From Punica granatum (taxonomy: Eukaryota; Streptophyta; Magnoliopsida; Myrtales; Lythraceae), in assembly GCF_007655135.1 (NCBI RefSeq), contig NC_045129.1, positions 39,743,122 to 39,807,121 on the forward strand: a DNA stretch of 64,000 nt, in the 5' to 3' direction. The notes beneath the pieces are model-generated. The model was given only the letters and a program-made list of their open reading frames with translations, was not told the DNA's origin and made no database searches. Position numbers and translations under genes: made by a program. This document shows positions 1 to 11,955 of the stretch, piece by piece (position 1 is the stretch's first letter; each line of letters opens with the position of its first letter).

Positions 1-1342
1 GGTATCTAGCCTAAGGAAAAATGTCAGATGGAAAGGGAGAGCCCTGAAGGTGTCCTATTGGCAAAGCATTAGGGGTACGCTTTTGCTATTAGAAAGCATT
101 ATTGGAACCTCCTTCGGTTTTGTCAGCTTTGTGGTTGATGCTCTAACTTTTTGTTCTCAGTGTTAGCTCATATGTCCTTGATGAATGCTATTTATGTCTC
201 AGAGATCATCAATGTGTTGCCAGCATGAAGTTAGCATGGCATAAAAACTTGGCAATCACATTCTGTTGTTTTCTTCGTGTTAATGATGAACCAGCGGTTT
301 GTTATTTATGCAGAATATTCATATGCTATAGAATTTGCTTCTCAAGGGTGTTCCTTTTTGGTTCTCTGTGGTGTGCGCAATCTTTGGATGGCTTTAGTTG
401 TAAATATGTTTCTTGGGGGTCTTTTATAATATTTTGATTTCGTTTAAAAATATATAAGTTCGAGTTTGCTTTTCCTGTGATTTGTTGGGGGCTTCAGGTG
501 ATCCGGTTTAGCTTTTTTTCTGGATGGTAAGAATGAGAAATAATTTGCATTATAATGTATATCTTCGGCTGTGGGTGTTCATAAATGAGAATCATTACAA
601 CGATGTTCATGGATTAGATATTTTTCTATAGTGCACCCATAAATTAATTATTTTTTGAACAGTTCAGAACGTAATTCTGGTCAGAAAAATTTCAAAATTT
701 AATAACGAAGCTGTGGAGAGTTGAAGATAGGATGATGGTGGCCTAACGACGGCCACCATGACCCCGACGAGGTCATCAATGCCCTCGGGGTTGTCCAGTT
801 TCTGTGCATAATTTTTACCTTACCTAGCAAGGCAACGCAACAAAGGACGAGGTCTTTTTTGTGGAAATTCATAAACGTTGTTATAAAAAGATGCCGAGCT
901 GAGTTGTTCTTAGCTTTTCTTGTCAAATGAGAGAGCCCTTACAGTTAAGGAACTGAAGAGTGATAGTTATCTTTGTTTGGAATTCTCGGAGTTGGAATAA
1001 GATCAGAACTTCAAAGTTGCGCTGTCATCTGAGAGCTAAAGAGGCAAGAATTTCACCGCATAAGTTATTATGGTTCCATTTTTCACATTTCCCGTGTTAC
1101 ACTTATTTAATGGTTGTCTACACGATAGATCAGCCTTTCTGTTTAATTCTTATTACCATTACCGTTTATTGTTCATTGGAGCAGTTATATATGACATGGT
1201 TTATGTGGAGAGGCCATAACGGGAAGAAACAAAGCAGCGGTTATTTATTTATATTTATAGTGTTAATTTAATTATCTTACGCTCATAGCACCCAACTCGT
1301 TTGACCCAACTAATAAACTCTCCTTTTGTTTTTCCACTGTAG
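1..1342. other. Probable intron and upstream part of the gene ending at 1429
   Basis: No open frame here resembles a known protein and all frames are short. A well-formed 3' splice site (pyrimidine-rich tract then AG at 1341-1342) leads into the terminal exon at 1343, so much of this stretch is probably intron of a plus-strand gene that begins left of the window. I see no repeat or transposon terminus in it. Confidence 0.4.
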
Positions 1343-1429
1343 GGTGCATTAACACGAGAGTTTGATATGGGTCTGGACAAGAACAAGCATGAAAAGAGGG
1401 CTACACGAGCTGGTGCTGTATTGCAATGA
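1343..1429 (+). CDS. Terminal coding exon of an unidentified plus-strand gene
   Basis: After a pyrimidine-rich tract and AG, an open frame of 28 codons runs to a TGA at 1427-1429. The peptide begins GALTREFDMGLDKNKHEKRA and ends TRAGAVLQ; it is charged and hydrophilic, like the C-terminal tail of a conserved protein rather than random intronic translation. I do not recognise the family. The rest of the gene lies upstream, probably outside the window. The call rests on the splice acceptor and peptide composition only. It could be a chance frame. Confidence 0.4.
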   Translation, partial: GALTREFDMGLDKNKHEKRATRAGAVLQ

Positions 1430-3390
1430 TCTTACATGAGTTCTATGCCAACAAAGAGGCATATTTAAGTTGCAGTTTTTCTGTGAATTTTGTAATTAGG
1501 ATGATGAAAGTAGGGACAATTTATCTTTCGCCTCTGCTGCTGCAAAACAAGTATGGGCATTCATTCTTTTTGAAACTTTTCCATATATATGTTACAACGA
1601 GTGATTAGCCTTCTGAGTCGAGGGTGACTGCAAATCGGAAAGAACTCGGCCATGCTGATAAAAGTCTTTGTTGTACATTTCATGCTTTTCAATCTGATAA
1701 GAGAGAATGTTCGATTTTTCAAACCCAGATCAGTTACTGATTTGGCGTTGTTGCATGGTCTACAATGAGTGTCATGTGATATCATCCGTTACCATGCATG
1801 TTGGAAGCTAAGCTGGAGACTTCTTGTTTTACTTCTGGTTTGCAATTAAATAACTGGTAAAATTTTTAATTTGGTTTATTTCTTGAGGACACCATTGCCT
1901 GGTCTTTGAAGTTTTGTATTCTATCAGTTTGGTCTGCCCTGTTTAGTTGACTTACATGTTATTCTTTGTAAATAGTTAGTTGTTATATTTTCAGTTCAGT
2001 CAATTCTCATAGCTTTGTAAATGCCTTTGTACTCTCCTAGAATTGATATCCTATCAATGGTCGAGAGGGGCATCTAAGTCTCTAATTGCTAACTCGACTA
2101 TAAAAGATTCTAGCGTGTTGTGAACTGCTAGCTTTTAACTTCGGCAGGAAAAATTCTTGTTTGATTAATAAAAGTGATGGGTTGGTACAATCAAATATAT
2201 TGCCAAAAAAATTTGCAAAGCTCTTCCAAATTTGAAAAAAAAAAGAAAAAATCTTTTAAAAGTTAAGGTAATATACTCCCAGGTATTTTGCTTAAAAATA
2301 TGTGATATACTTACCAACAAAAAATATATATATATTTGTAATTTATTTGGTATTGAGTTAATTTACTGCAAGTTGAAATCATTTACTTTTCATGTATGAT
2401 AAAACCATTGTCAAAAGTAATTTACTCCCTAGCAGTTGATATGATAATATCCTTAGTTTCCTGCAGTATTTTCTTGTGAGGGGGTGCTTATGGTTGTGAA
2501 CTTTTTATTTCATCGTTTCTCTTTTTCTATTGTTTTACTTTATGGAAATGGACATTCGCTACAAAATAACTCTAAACCGGGACATTCTGCAGTATTTTCT
2601 TGGATGTTTTACTTTACTGCCCAAATAGAGAAACAGCTGTATCATCTAATGCCCTATTTCTGCCACAGCTCTGCATGTTTGTTCTGCACTTTCTAGCAAA
2701 AATCCTTGCACCTCAAGACCAGCAGCCAACTGATCTGTGAATGCTACAGAACCTTCATCCATGCTGATTTAGAGAACTCGCAAGTAAACAACAAGTGATC
2801 TCTACACAGATTACAACTTCAAACAAGGACAATCAAGTTTCATTGATAACTGCAACAAACATTGATAGTTGCAACTTGATGCGGCAGACGGTTACTCACG
2901 TTGTACGCTGCGTCACTACTTTTTCAAACAATTACACTATTACAAATAGCAGGTCATACTTCCAATACAAACAGCAGGTCATGCTTCCAACAAAAGGCCC
3001 ATACTTCAAATTTCCTCCAACACATACTTTTTCAAATAATTACACTATTTTGCTTCCTGTAAGACCGACTCCACTACTAAAATAACCACTAGCATTACTA
3101 AAAACCAATACATACTCCTCAATCTCTTCAATTGCATCTCATTTCTCTCAATCCTCCTTCAACTCTATGTCATTTCCCACAGTAACAAAAGATGGATCCA
3201 CCCTTGTCCATGCTAGAATAGCTGTAGCTGGGCGCAATAGAAGAATAGGAATTGTGAGAGAGAGAGAGACAATGGAGTCACTGAACGATGTATTCTGCAT
3301 TGCCTTGCTTGACTACAGATTACAGAATTTGTATATATACTTTAGACAGAGTGAATGAATAAATGATGGAACGAATACAAAAAAGGAATG
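1430..3390. other. 3' untranslated and intergenic DNA, no gene seen
   Basis: The first few hundred bases after the stop at 1429 are T-rich and fit a plant 3' UTR. Beyond about 2100 the sequence is AT-rich with homopolymer runs and a short AT microsatellite near 2322-2336. The phrase CTGCAGTATTTTCTTG occurs at about 2462 and again at about 2588. No convincing coding exon is visible. Confidence 0.5.
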
Positions 3391-3396
3391 ATATAG

Positions 3397-3712
3397 TAGG
3401 CGTTTGGTTTCAGAGTACTCTACTCTACTCCATCAAATGAAGGTAAACTAGTTGGAAAAATTTATTATTAAAAAATTTGATTGTAATAATGATTACGAAA
3501 AAGATGCGAGATAATTTATTATAAAATTGGAGAAAAGACAAATATGCGATGAATAATTATGAGAATTTAGTATCAAAAAATTAATAGTAATAATGGTTAA
3601 AAAAAATGTGAGAAAATTTATTACTAAATTAAAGAAGAAGATAAAAAATAATGATTGTGATATTGAATTGAGAGAAGAATGAAGTAGATTGGAGTGTAGT
3701 TAAATTATTATT
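3397..3712. mobile_element. Tourist-like MITE (PIF/Harbinger-derived), degraded
   Basis: The left edge carries GCGTTTGGTTTCAGAGTA, the GTTTGGTT-type terminus of Tourist/Harbinger elements. The inside contains AAATTTATTATTAAA, a minus-like TTGATTGTAATAATG and GAGAAAATTTATTACTAAAT, all shared with the MITE at 45588-45928. The right terminus is not intact. The match to a second copy in the same window is direct evidence for a dispersed repeat; the superfamily is inferred from the terminus. Confidence 0.5.
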
Positions 3713-3724
3713 TCTTGAAGGAAA

Positions 3725-4260
3725 TGAATTTGAATTTTCTTTAGTAGCTGAATCCTTCTCTTTGAATGAGTCCGGATTTTCCTCACTGACAGTAGCTCGG
3801 GCCATCTCTTTGATTTTGGCCAGATTTAGCTCCTCTACTTTTGCCTTAATAGGTGCTTCTTCGACCTTCTTCTCTTATGCGTCTTCACTGCATCGACCGG
3901 TGCCCTGAATTTTTTTGCAATTAGGGTTTGAAATCTGAAATTGGGGGATTCAATTTTACAGTTGGTGGTGGGGGAGGTTATTCGAACCGGCATATCGTTT
4001 ATGGTGTGCGGAGCTCCAAACAACGTCATTTTTGGGTTTGGGAATAAAAAAGGGAGTTTCTCAATGGCTATTAACCAAATAAGTGCCATGTCAGCTTGCA
4101 CGTCAGATTTCTCTGACAGCATGGACTGCCCCGTCAATGTCGATACTAATTTGTCTAACGGAATGATCTTTCAAGGATCAATTTGTTAGCAAAATTTTTT
4201 GGAGGACCAAATTATTAGTAATTTTCTATTCTTTCTTTTAACTGTAAAATTCGGGCCCCT
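3725..4260. mobile_element. Degraded DNA-transposon remnant with a possible captured exon
   Basis: On the minus strand, 3740-3840 reads as an uninterrupted charged peptide (LAKIKEMARATVSEENPD and flanks) that looks exon-like but that I cannot assign. The right part, about 4090-4230, has the 'GGATCAATTTGTTAG ... GACCAAATTATTAG' style of sequence seen at MULE-type ends elsewhere in the window. No matching left terminus or target duplication was found, so this is at most a remnant. Confidence 0.25.
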
Positions 4261-4580
4261 TTTTCTCAGCCTAAAGAATCATAAACCACCAGATCAAATT
4301 ATAAACATTACGAGACGAGACGAGACAGAGACGATCTATACCAGAGAAGAGGTTACATTCAGCAATGGCATAGCCTCACCGTTCCCTTTCATAGACCATT
4401 ACCCTGACACAGGACACGACCTCAAAATGTCGCAGAGATATTCACTTGTAAGAGCGCCAGACATAAAAGGATAAATTTCCCCTCTCTCAACTTTACAAAT
4501 GATTTCCTACTCCAAGAGGCTAATCGAAAGAGAAATTTTGAGTTTGGTTGGTGGCTTCCTTTCGGAGGTTGGTCGTTTGT

Positions 4581-6750
4581 TTACTTCTTAGCATAGGCAA
4601 TGGACATGGGGTTCTGAGCAGTGATCTTGAATCCCTGAAGATGCTGCATGGCCATTCCAGCCTGCACCTCGTCCTCATACTCCACAAATGCAATCCCCGG
4701 CTTCGCCTCTATCATACGCACCTCCTTGAATCCTGGGTACTGAACGAACAACAACTGCAGCATCTGACTTGTTGTCTCCACAGGCAAATTCTGAACAAAC
4801 AGTATATTATTGGGAGGAAGCGCTTCTTGAGCATTAGTATTCCCCTGGCGGAAAGAGACCTGCAATAGAGGATTGTATGTACAGATCATTATAAAGAGGG
4901 AATACTAACTTAGCAGCAGTCTGTCAGATTCTTCTGCAACTTATTTATTAGACAAGGACCATATCGTATGATCCCATCCTAAAGGAAGGAAAGACACAAA
5001 TGGTGATGCCATCAATTCCCTAATGATTGACAGTGCCATCAGGAGAGTACTTACTGTTGGGCCCCCATTGCTTTCAGGAGCTGAACCATTAGCCATCTGG
5101 GCTTCTTCAGAACGACGCTTTCTTTCAGCTGCATGAACAAAAATTAGGTCAATGCACTGGCAAAGTACAAACTAAGGCTCAATATGGAGCTCTTCCATGC
5201 TTCATCGTAAGGTCAGCAGTGAACCAGAGTATGCTATCAAGATACAGAGTGAGACATGACACTCATGTATATAATGTCTTTGTTCGTTCGCACTGAATCA
5301 GTCGATAATATTTGCTGCCCCACACTCAGCTGAGAAATAATCATAAACTCTTAAAATAAGTTCGTCTTTACCTTTTTCTTCTTGTTTCTTTTTCTTCTCA
5401 TATGTTCCATCTGCTTTAGCAATACAATCTGACTTCTCCTTGGCATACTGTATACGCTGAAATAAAGCAAATACTATTCACTTTTAGAACGTTATATCTA
5501 AAAGAAGAGCAAGAGATGGAAGTGCAAGCTTCTGGAAGAAGAAGAGGGGGTAGCTAGGGTGCTCAAGTTCAGGAGTGGTATGAGAAGTCAAGCAAGAATA
5601 ATCAACTCCTTTTTAAGAGTACTAAGCTCAATGACCTAAGTTGTGGAAAAGACCATGGAATGAGGGGGAAAACATATAAGTGAAAAACTCGAGATCGATT
5701 GACACTAAGCATCATATGGGAATTATATATATGTTTGCTGATTAATTTGAACTAATGTTTGAGTCGAGCATGTAAGTTAGCACAGTGTTATGAATATGCA
5801 ATAAAATCAGCCATAGGCACGGAAGAAACAGAATAACCAGGTTCGTGTTTTTTGTGTGTGTGTGTGTGGGGGGGGGGGGGGGGAAGAGAAGTTGGGGTTG
5901 ATGTAAGACATACCATAGGTTTATCATAGAAAGGGAAGTTTTGCATCTGCCTCACAGCATTGCTGGCAGAGGTAACTTCGCTGAATGCGACCCATGCTTG
6001 CCCTCTAAGCTTTGGTGTCTTCAAGGCAACAACATCCAAAATCCTTCCATATTGAGAGAACAAGCAATAAAGGGATCTCTTCAACTCTGTTAAAAAAAAT
6101 AATGACTGTGAGGAGCAGGGTAAAAAACCAAAAAGAAAAAGAAAAGGGGATTAGTTATGCTTCAATGAAGTGATATTCGAGCATCCAAACGGGACTTCGC
6201 GAGGAAAGCGTGAGCAATTCAAAACTGCAAGGCGGCTGAACAATGCCCATGGGAATAGAAACTCTAACAGCAAATACGAAACCTAAATCCAGGCCAATAT
6301 GCCACTAGAACAAACTTGGGTGTTGTACTGTAAACCACGAAGCCAGGATATAGGAATAGGATGCTTGAATGTCGAATAAGGTTCAAATCATTGATAGTTG
6401 ATAGAAAACCTAAGGGCTGTAAAAACGCATAAGAAAGGTAGCCTCTTTTGCATCGGTCTGTTTCGAGCACTATCTATTAGTCGAATCGAATTGAGCTGTA
6501 TGGTATAGTATAAGGTCCCGGTTGGGTAACTTACTCACTCACCCACTCAGCTCCTTTTTGTTCCAGCTATAATAGCTCCCAGCACACTCAAACAAACGAC
6601 AAGCTCAAGCTCAAGCTCAAGTTCAGCTCCAAGAAGAGAGAGAGAGCGATAGAACACCACTAATGACAAAAGTTTACCTTCTTTCTTGATCTTTTCATTG
6701 AGGTTCTTGATGTATATCGTTTGATTCGGTGGTATGTCCCCTGACAGCAT
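4581..6750 (-). CDS. U2B'': U2 small nuclear ribonucleoprotein B'' (two-RRM protein), 5 exons
   Basis: Core protein of the U2 snRNP; the family binds U2 snRNA stem-loop IV together with U2A' in the nucleus. Coding exons on the minus strand are 6750-6678, 6086-5914, 5456-5372, 5128-5055 and 4859-4581. They join in frame with GT-AG introns to give 227 residues, close to the usual plant length. RRM1 shows RNP2 TIYIKNLN (11-18) and RNP1 RGQAWVAF (52-59). A lysine-rich linker follows, then RRM2 with ILFVQNLP (154-161) and the C-terminal AYAKK. The start is the first ATG before the conserved [17 protein letters not shown]; an in-frame upstream ATG at 6831 would add an unlikely leader encoded by a GA microsatellite. 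Intron 2 contains a GT run followed by about 16 G (5850-5883). It is divergent from DAP3. Related U1A has the same architecture, but the RRM2 and linker favour U2B''. Confidence 0.93.
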
Positions 6751-7254
6751 CGTCGCCAGCGGAAGAGAGGCGGGCGTCGTCGAGAGAGAGAGAGAGAGAG
6801 AGAGAGAGAGCAAGCGCGAGCCAGTAGTCACCGCCTGCCGTTCGGCCGGGGAAGCCCTAGACTCGCTTGAGATGATGCCGAATTGATGGGCTTTTCAATT
6901 CGAAGCCCAATGATGTAGGCCGGGCCACTTACTTGGACTATGCCCATTTTGATTCTGAAGGCCCAGCACAATGAACAGGCAACCGAACAGCACAGCAGAG
7001 CCCACCAGAGGCGGAGGTGAATGGGTGTTGTTCAAATCCAATCCCTCATACTCATTCCTTCCTCTGCATGAATTGATGCTTTGTCAGTCGCCGGCGTTGG
7101 ACTTGGGGAATCTCCTCCTCCCTCTTCTTCTGTTCTCTTAAACCCTCCGCCTCCTCCGGTTCGTTCCACTTCCACCCACTACTCCCCTTCCCCCTACCCC
7201 ATACTCTTGACTTGGTTGAAACCTCTGCTACAGTACACGGGCGAGGCCTTAGAA
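6751..7254. promoter_or_regulatory. Shared bidirectional promoter of U2B'' and DAP3 with site II elements
   Basis: The start codons of the two divergent genes are 504 bp apart. The interval holds repeated TGGGCY or complement motifs: TGGGCT at 6887-6892, AGCCCA at 6904-6909, GGCCCA at 6960-6965 and AGCCCA at 6999-7004. A GA tract of about 30 bases (6782-6811) lies in the U2B'' leader. In plants, TGGGCY site II elements are TCP-bound and common upstream of genes for ribosomal, mitochondrial and other growth-related proteins, which fits both neighbours. Transcription starts were not located. Confidence 0.6.
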
Positions 7255-10114
7255 ATGTTGCGCTCCATTCTCCGAGCCGCAGCTGCAGGATCCAAGCTCC
7301 ACCACCAGCTCCCCCGTCCCAGCGCTGCCGCGGCGCTGCTGCCCTGCCTCAGCTACTCCTCCAAGAACAGTAAATCCGCCGTCACCAAGGCCAACAAGAA
7401 GGCCAAATCCAAGGACGGCAGGGCTGATAACACCTCCTCCACTGCATCAGACGACCTCGACTCCGGCCTCGATGAGGGAGCCAGGGCTCGTCACCTCGCC
7501 CTCGACGAAAGTGACTCCTCCCTCGACGTCGGCCCTGATGGCCGTCCCCTCTTCACCTCCACTTCTTCACTCTCTCACCTCACTCGCAAGGATGCCTGCA
7601 CCTACTTCAATTTCAAGTAATAATCTCCCCCTCTCCCACCCATCTCCTCTCTTCCGACCTCACCTCGGCGGACCGTTAAAAAGAAAAGAAAATATATTCA
7701 TTTCTGTTGTGCTTTTGGTGGTAATTGCTAGCATGTCTAAGTTGGAGGAGGTGTTGCCGGAAGGACTACCGGCAGGAATGGAGAAGGAATTCGGGGAAGC
7801 AATGAGGAGCGCTGTGCTAGTGAGGCAGGGTTTCCTGGATCTCCGAGATAACTTCCGACGAATTGTTGATCCGCCATCCTGGCCCTCTGATAAAGGTTTG
7901 GTCCTTCTGGTGTGATCTTCCTTCCGCAATTTCCCGAGCGAAAACATATACTACCTAATCCGATGGCTATGCTTGAGCTTATCTTGCTGCTGTTGTGGTC
8001 CTGTAACTTCGCCTCTCGTTAGAGCTAGCTCTTGGACACTGTTCCGGTAGCAAGTGCAGCAGATCTTTTGCTTCAGTTTATGCCTCTCTTAGAGCGATCT
8101 TAAGATCCTTAGCTGATTTTCCCTTATGTAGTTGCGCCATGTGATTGCTCTTGGTCCAGAGGGACGCTACTTCTTGTCACCATACCATAGAGAGCATTAA
8201 AAAAAAAAAAAAATTCCCGACCTTATCAAACCTCATTGCTTTGTCTATCTGAATACACATAGATAGGATTGCTTGTTTTAGCTCATATCTGAATGATCTG
8301 GCCGCGGCCTTTCAACTTCTTTGCATTTATCCGTGCACTAACGTTCAATTTACAGCACCAAAGCTCAGAAAGCAGGTTGTATTGGATGGTCCTGTTAGCT
8401 GTGGTAAGAGCATTGCACTTGCCATGCTCGTCCACTGGGCTCGTGATGAAGGTTGGCTGGTTTTTTATGTCCCTAAAGGCCGTGAGTGGACTCATGGAGG
8501 ATTTTATTATAAAAACCCACAAACGGGATTGTGGGATACTCCCGTTCAAGCTGAAAAGATCCTCAAGGTATGAGTAGCTCTTACATCCCCTTTTCCTTTG
8601 TTAAAAAGACTCTCAATTCATGTTCCCGGACAATTTCTATTAAACAATCACGGTGACCTATTTGTATTTCTCTTCCTATTTCAAGATTGTAAAGCTTGCA
8701 CAACCAGTTTATTCCCTTCTCTTTTCTTAATATTAATATATCGGTGTTTCATGCATAGGATTTTCGCATGTGGAATGAAGGTCATTTAATGAAACTCCCC
8801 TGCCAAGTATATGACCCGATTCCGTTGGGTGAAGGGGCTGGTGTTGGCTGGATGAAAGATGTTGATTCCATGACAATGCCTGAAGGTTCGACACTGGATG
8901 ATTTGGTTAAAACAGGAATTGATCATACGCATGCTGCTGTGGGGGTGGTGGTTCGTTTGAGAAAAGAATTATCACTTGTAAAAGAGATACCTGTCCTCTT
9001 TGCAATTGATCAAGTGAGACAATTTCCAGTTTTCAGATCTTTTTCATCTTCAGTGTTGGCATCTTGCCCAAATGCTCCGTTACTTCTTGTTTCATATCTT
9101 CAGCCAATGAACCTTTCTGTATATTCGTCCTATTATACTCTCTATGTAACTGTGAATGATATGTTTGACTCACTTATTGCTGCTGTCTCCCAGTATAATA
9201 GCTGGTTTACATTCAGCGAGTATGAGGTGCCAGTCACTCTCCATTCTTGCCGACCACTACATGCTAGAGAGGTTGCAACAGTAAGTAGACTGTTCCAAAT
9301 AAGTTCTAGTAAAGCCTCATTTGGTTTGCTTAAGATTTCTTATTTTTATCACTATTCTGTTTGATGGTTCTGGCTAACTAATCAGGAATGATATCTACTG
9401 GAACTAGAAGTATAATAAAATTAAAACAGATTAGAGATGAGTCTGTAAATTCTTTTATTTCCACATAAATATCTACTTATTGAAGTAATTTTCATTGGCT
9501 GGCATGTTTATTCGCGCATTCACATTGTATATAAACCACACAATTGATGGAAATGTAATTGATGCAAAATATATCATGCAAGTAGCCCCTTTTTCCATTG
9601 GGAGAAACAGAACAAACTCTATGTTTTTCCTAGTGAGAAAGTGTCAATATAATAGAGAGTGATTATGGTGAATTATTTGTGCAGGTTAATGCTTTTAGAT
9701 CCATGATGCATGATAATATGATGGTGGGTGCATTTTCTCATTCAACTGCAGTAGGAAAGCTGCGGAAGGATCTTCCAGATGTTCCAGCAGATGCGCGTGT
9801 TAATTTCCCTCGCTACTCTTTAGATGAAGCTGCTACTGTTTGCCATTATTACCTCAGGTCGGTATGCTGTATTGCTTGGAAATTGTGAAAAGCTTCTGAC
9901 TTGGGGAAGAAACATCTGTTGATAGGTTCATTCGATAGGATTCTTGAAGATGTTACATGGTTTCTAGATTCTGTCTTCTAAGCTGTGAGTCATCCATGGC
10001 AGGCAAAGGCTGGTGCGCCGAGAAGCATTTTCTGAGGAGAACTGGAAGAAGGTTTACTACTTGTCAAATGGGAATGGATCAGAAATGAGGTGGTTAATCC
10101 CGTTGATGCGATGA
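7255..10114 (+). CDS. DAP3: Mitochondrial small ribosomal subunit protein S29 (DAP3 family GTPase), 7 exons
   Basis: Component of the mitochondrial ribosome small subunit; the family has a P-loop NTPase fold that binds GTP. Coding exons are 7255-7616, 7732-7895, 8356-8567, 8759-9013, 9194-9280, 9685-9857 and 10003-10114. All join in phase and give 454 residues. The N-terminus is rich in Arg, Ala and Ser and lacks early acids (MLRSILRAAAAGSKLHHQLP), a typical mitochondrial presequence. A low-complexity Lys/Ser/Asp segment follows, then the conserved body with Walker A GPVSCGKS (187-194), the stretch GREWTHGGFYYKNPQTGLWD, and the C-terminal end WLIPLMR. The start is the first ATG giving a presequence; an earlier open frame from 7081 has no supporting homology. 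It is convergent with BLOS1, with 490 bp between stop codons. Confidence 0.93.
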
Positions 10115-10604
10115 ATCCAATGAGAGTGGAATTTTTTCTTTCTTCTGATGTAGTGGTAACGCAGGTCAATTCCCCTCCCCCCCTTTTCCTTTTTTTCTAT
10201 CTAATTGAATGAAATATGTCGTTCTGATTGGGTTATCAGAAAGCGAGACTATTATCTTGATTGGATAAATGGGTTGCATGTCAAAATGGGAAATGTCAGT
10301 CACAGGATGTTGAGCCAATTCTGTGTCTTTTGTTAAACCATGAAAGCCATGTAACATATGGAGATCTTAGCCTGCGTTTTCAAATGGAAAGAACCCCATT
10401 CCACTGCAAACATTACCATTCGATGTTTCTGGATACAATTGATATATTATCGCAAGGCAAGGTAGGCATAAATAACGAACAAGCAAAATGGCAACGAAGT
10501 TGCTACGTATAGACACTGACAGAGCGGGGCAGCTAGCAGTGGCACCTTGCTTGTGCTTGCTGGAGTTTGCAGGGTGGTGGTCGTCGCATCGTCCATTGTC
10601 GTCC

Positions 10605-10760
10605 TCAGCCTTGATGGATATTGCGGATGGCTGCATTAATGCTCTTGCAATCGTACTCCATCACCTTCATCCAGTTCTCAAAGTCTCCGATTTCCTGTGC
10701 ATTAATTAAGAAATCTAATCTCATATCATCCCTCATCTCGTATTAATTCAAGAAATTGGA

Positions 10761-10799
<39 letters not shown>

Positions 10800-11101
10800 C
10801 TAACCTTAATGGCGGAGTTCATGGCATGAGAAGCAGCAAGCCACTGATCCGTCTGCTTCATGAACCGGTTAACAGTGACAGCCAATGATCGAATCTCGAG
10901 CTCGATCCTCTTCTCGTTGACGAATGCCTCCTGCACCCCTCCGTTGACGGCATCCACCAGCAGGTCCGATACGACCGCGGCGCTCCGGGTGGCATCTCTC
11001 TTCGCCTTCTCCGTACGATCCCGGAGGTGGAGGGAGATGCGGTGGTGATGGTGCATCAGCTGGACGAGTGAAGCTTCTAATAAGCTTCCGGGCTGCTCCA
11101 T
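10605..11101 (-). CDS. BLOS1: BLOC-1 complex subunit 1 (BLOS1/GCN5L1 family), 2 exons
   Basis: Subunit of the BLOC-1 complex; the plant protein is known to act in endosome-to-vacuole trafficking. Coding exons on the minus strand are 11101-10805 and 10694-10605, joined in phase to give 128 residues from the ATG at 11101. Family hallmarks are HHHHRISLHLRDRTEKAKRD, a coiled-coil forming helix, then SAAVVSDLLVDAVNGGVQEAFVNEKRIE and the C-terminal EIGDFENWMKVMEYDCKSIN. In-frame ATGs at 11179 and 11227 would give 154 or 170 residues, so the start is uncertain; the region before 11101 is not conserved in my memory of the family. The intron carries a GA microsatellite (10766-10798). Confidence 0.9.
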
Positions 11102-11454
11102 CTCTTCAGTAGGTGAACCAGAAGAATAAGATGATGATGCCCCCCGAGCCACGGCCAGTGGGAGTTGAGGTGAATACATCCGATTGCCCGGCCACCTCAG
11201 CTCCGCTCCGCTCCGTTCAAAGCACACGCCTCACCCGCCGACAAAATATGGCGGATCTCACCTCAACCTCAATTCAGGAAACTTCTTCTCACTCTATCAA
11301 CTAGCAATTGGCATTGCATGAGAACAATTGACGAAGAAGAAGAAGAAACTCGATCGGATTCGGGAAGAAGCAGCGGCGGCAGCAGCAGCTACCGCTAACA
11401 GCAAGCAACCAGACACCGCCGGATAGGATAGGATGGATGGATGGATGGGAGAAA

Positions 11455-11580
11455 GATATGGGCCTGATCTGCAACCATCAGCCCTCAATATGGACCTCCT
11501 TATTGGGCTGGGCATGCATGGTCTGGGCTCGGCCATGAATGGGCTTGTCCTTTCTGTTAATGGGCTGTGGGCCCGGAGGC
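11455..11580. promoter_or_regulatory. Cluster of TGGGCY (site II) elements upstream of BLOS1
   Basis: At least six TGGGC or GGCCCA motifs occur within 120 bp, for example ATGGGCCTG near 11458, TTGGGCTGGGC near 11504, CTGGGCTCGG near 11524, ATGGGCTTG near 11538, and ATGGGCTGTGGGCCC near 11560. The cluster lies about 350-480 bp upstream of the BLOS1 start codon. Such clusters are typical TCP-bound promoter elements in plants. Promoter function is inferred from position and motif density. Confidence 0.5.
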
Positions 11581-11611
11581 GTTTCTTTTCGGGGCTTGCA
11601 TGCATTTTCCA

Positions 11612-11955
11612 ATATACCCGCGCTATGCGCGAATTCTTTTAACTTAATAGAATGTATTAGAATATGAGTTGACATTATGACAAACATTAAAAAAAAAATT
11701 GATAAACTTTATAGAAGATAGTTTTCACACCAAAAATTATTGTTAAAAATATCAATTAATTAAAAATATTTTAACTATATAACCAAAAGAATATGTTAAT
11801 TAATTGCAAGAATATATTGTTATAATTATGCAAAAATAAAATAGTACTATTGGAAGTAGGAGAGAGAGGATGAGAGAGAGAAAGAGATGGGAGGAAGGCT
11901 ACGTACGGGTAAGAGAGGGGATAAATGGCTAGAGAGAAAAGTGGAGAGCGAAAGA
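11612..11955 (-). mobile_element. Helitron-like 3' region (degraded)
   Basis: Near 11616-11632 is a GC-rich palindrome (CCCGCGCTATGCGCG) set in AT-rich DNA. It is followed by A-rich sequence and a purine stretch (GAGAGAGGATGAGAGAGAG). The same order occurs at 27676-27870, where the palindrome is preceded by a CTAGT-type end on the minus strand. Here the terminal CTRRT is not clear. Homology between the two loci is seen by eye; the Helitron assignment is inferred. Confidence 0.35.

Noticed and set aside
7472..7915. 147-residue plus-strand frame overlapping DAP3 exons 1 and 2
   Set aside because: Only the part from 7732 is the true frame of DAP3 exon 2; the first part is exon 1 read in the wrong frame and through an intron.
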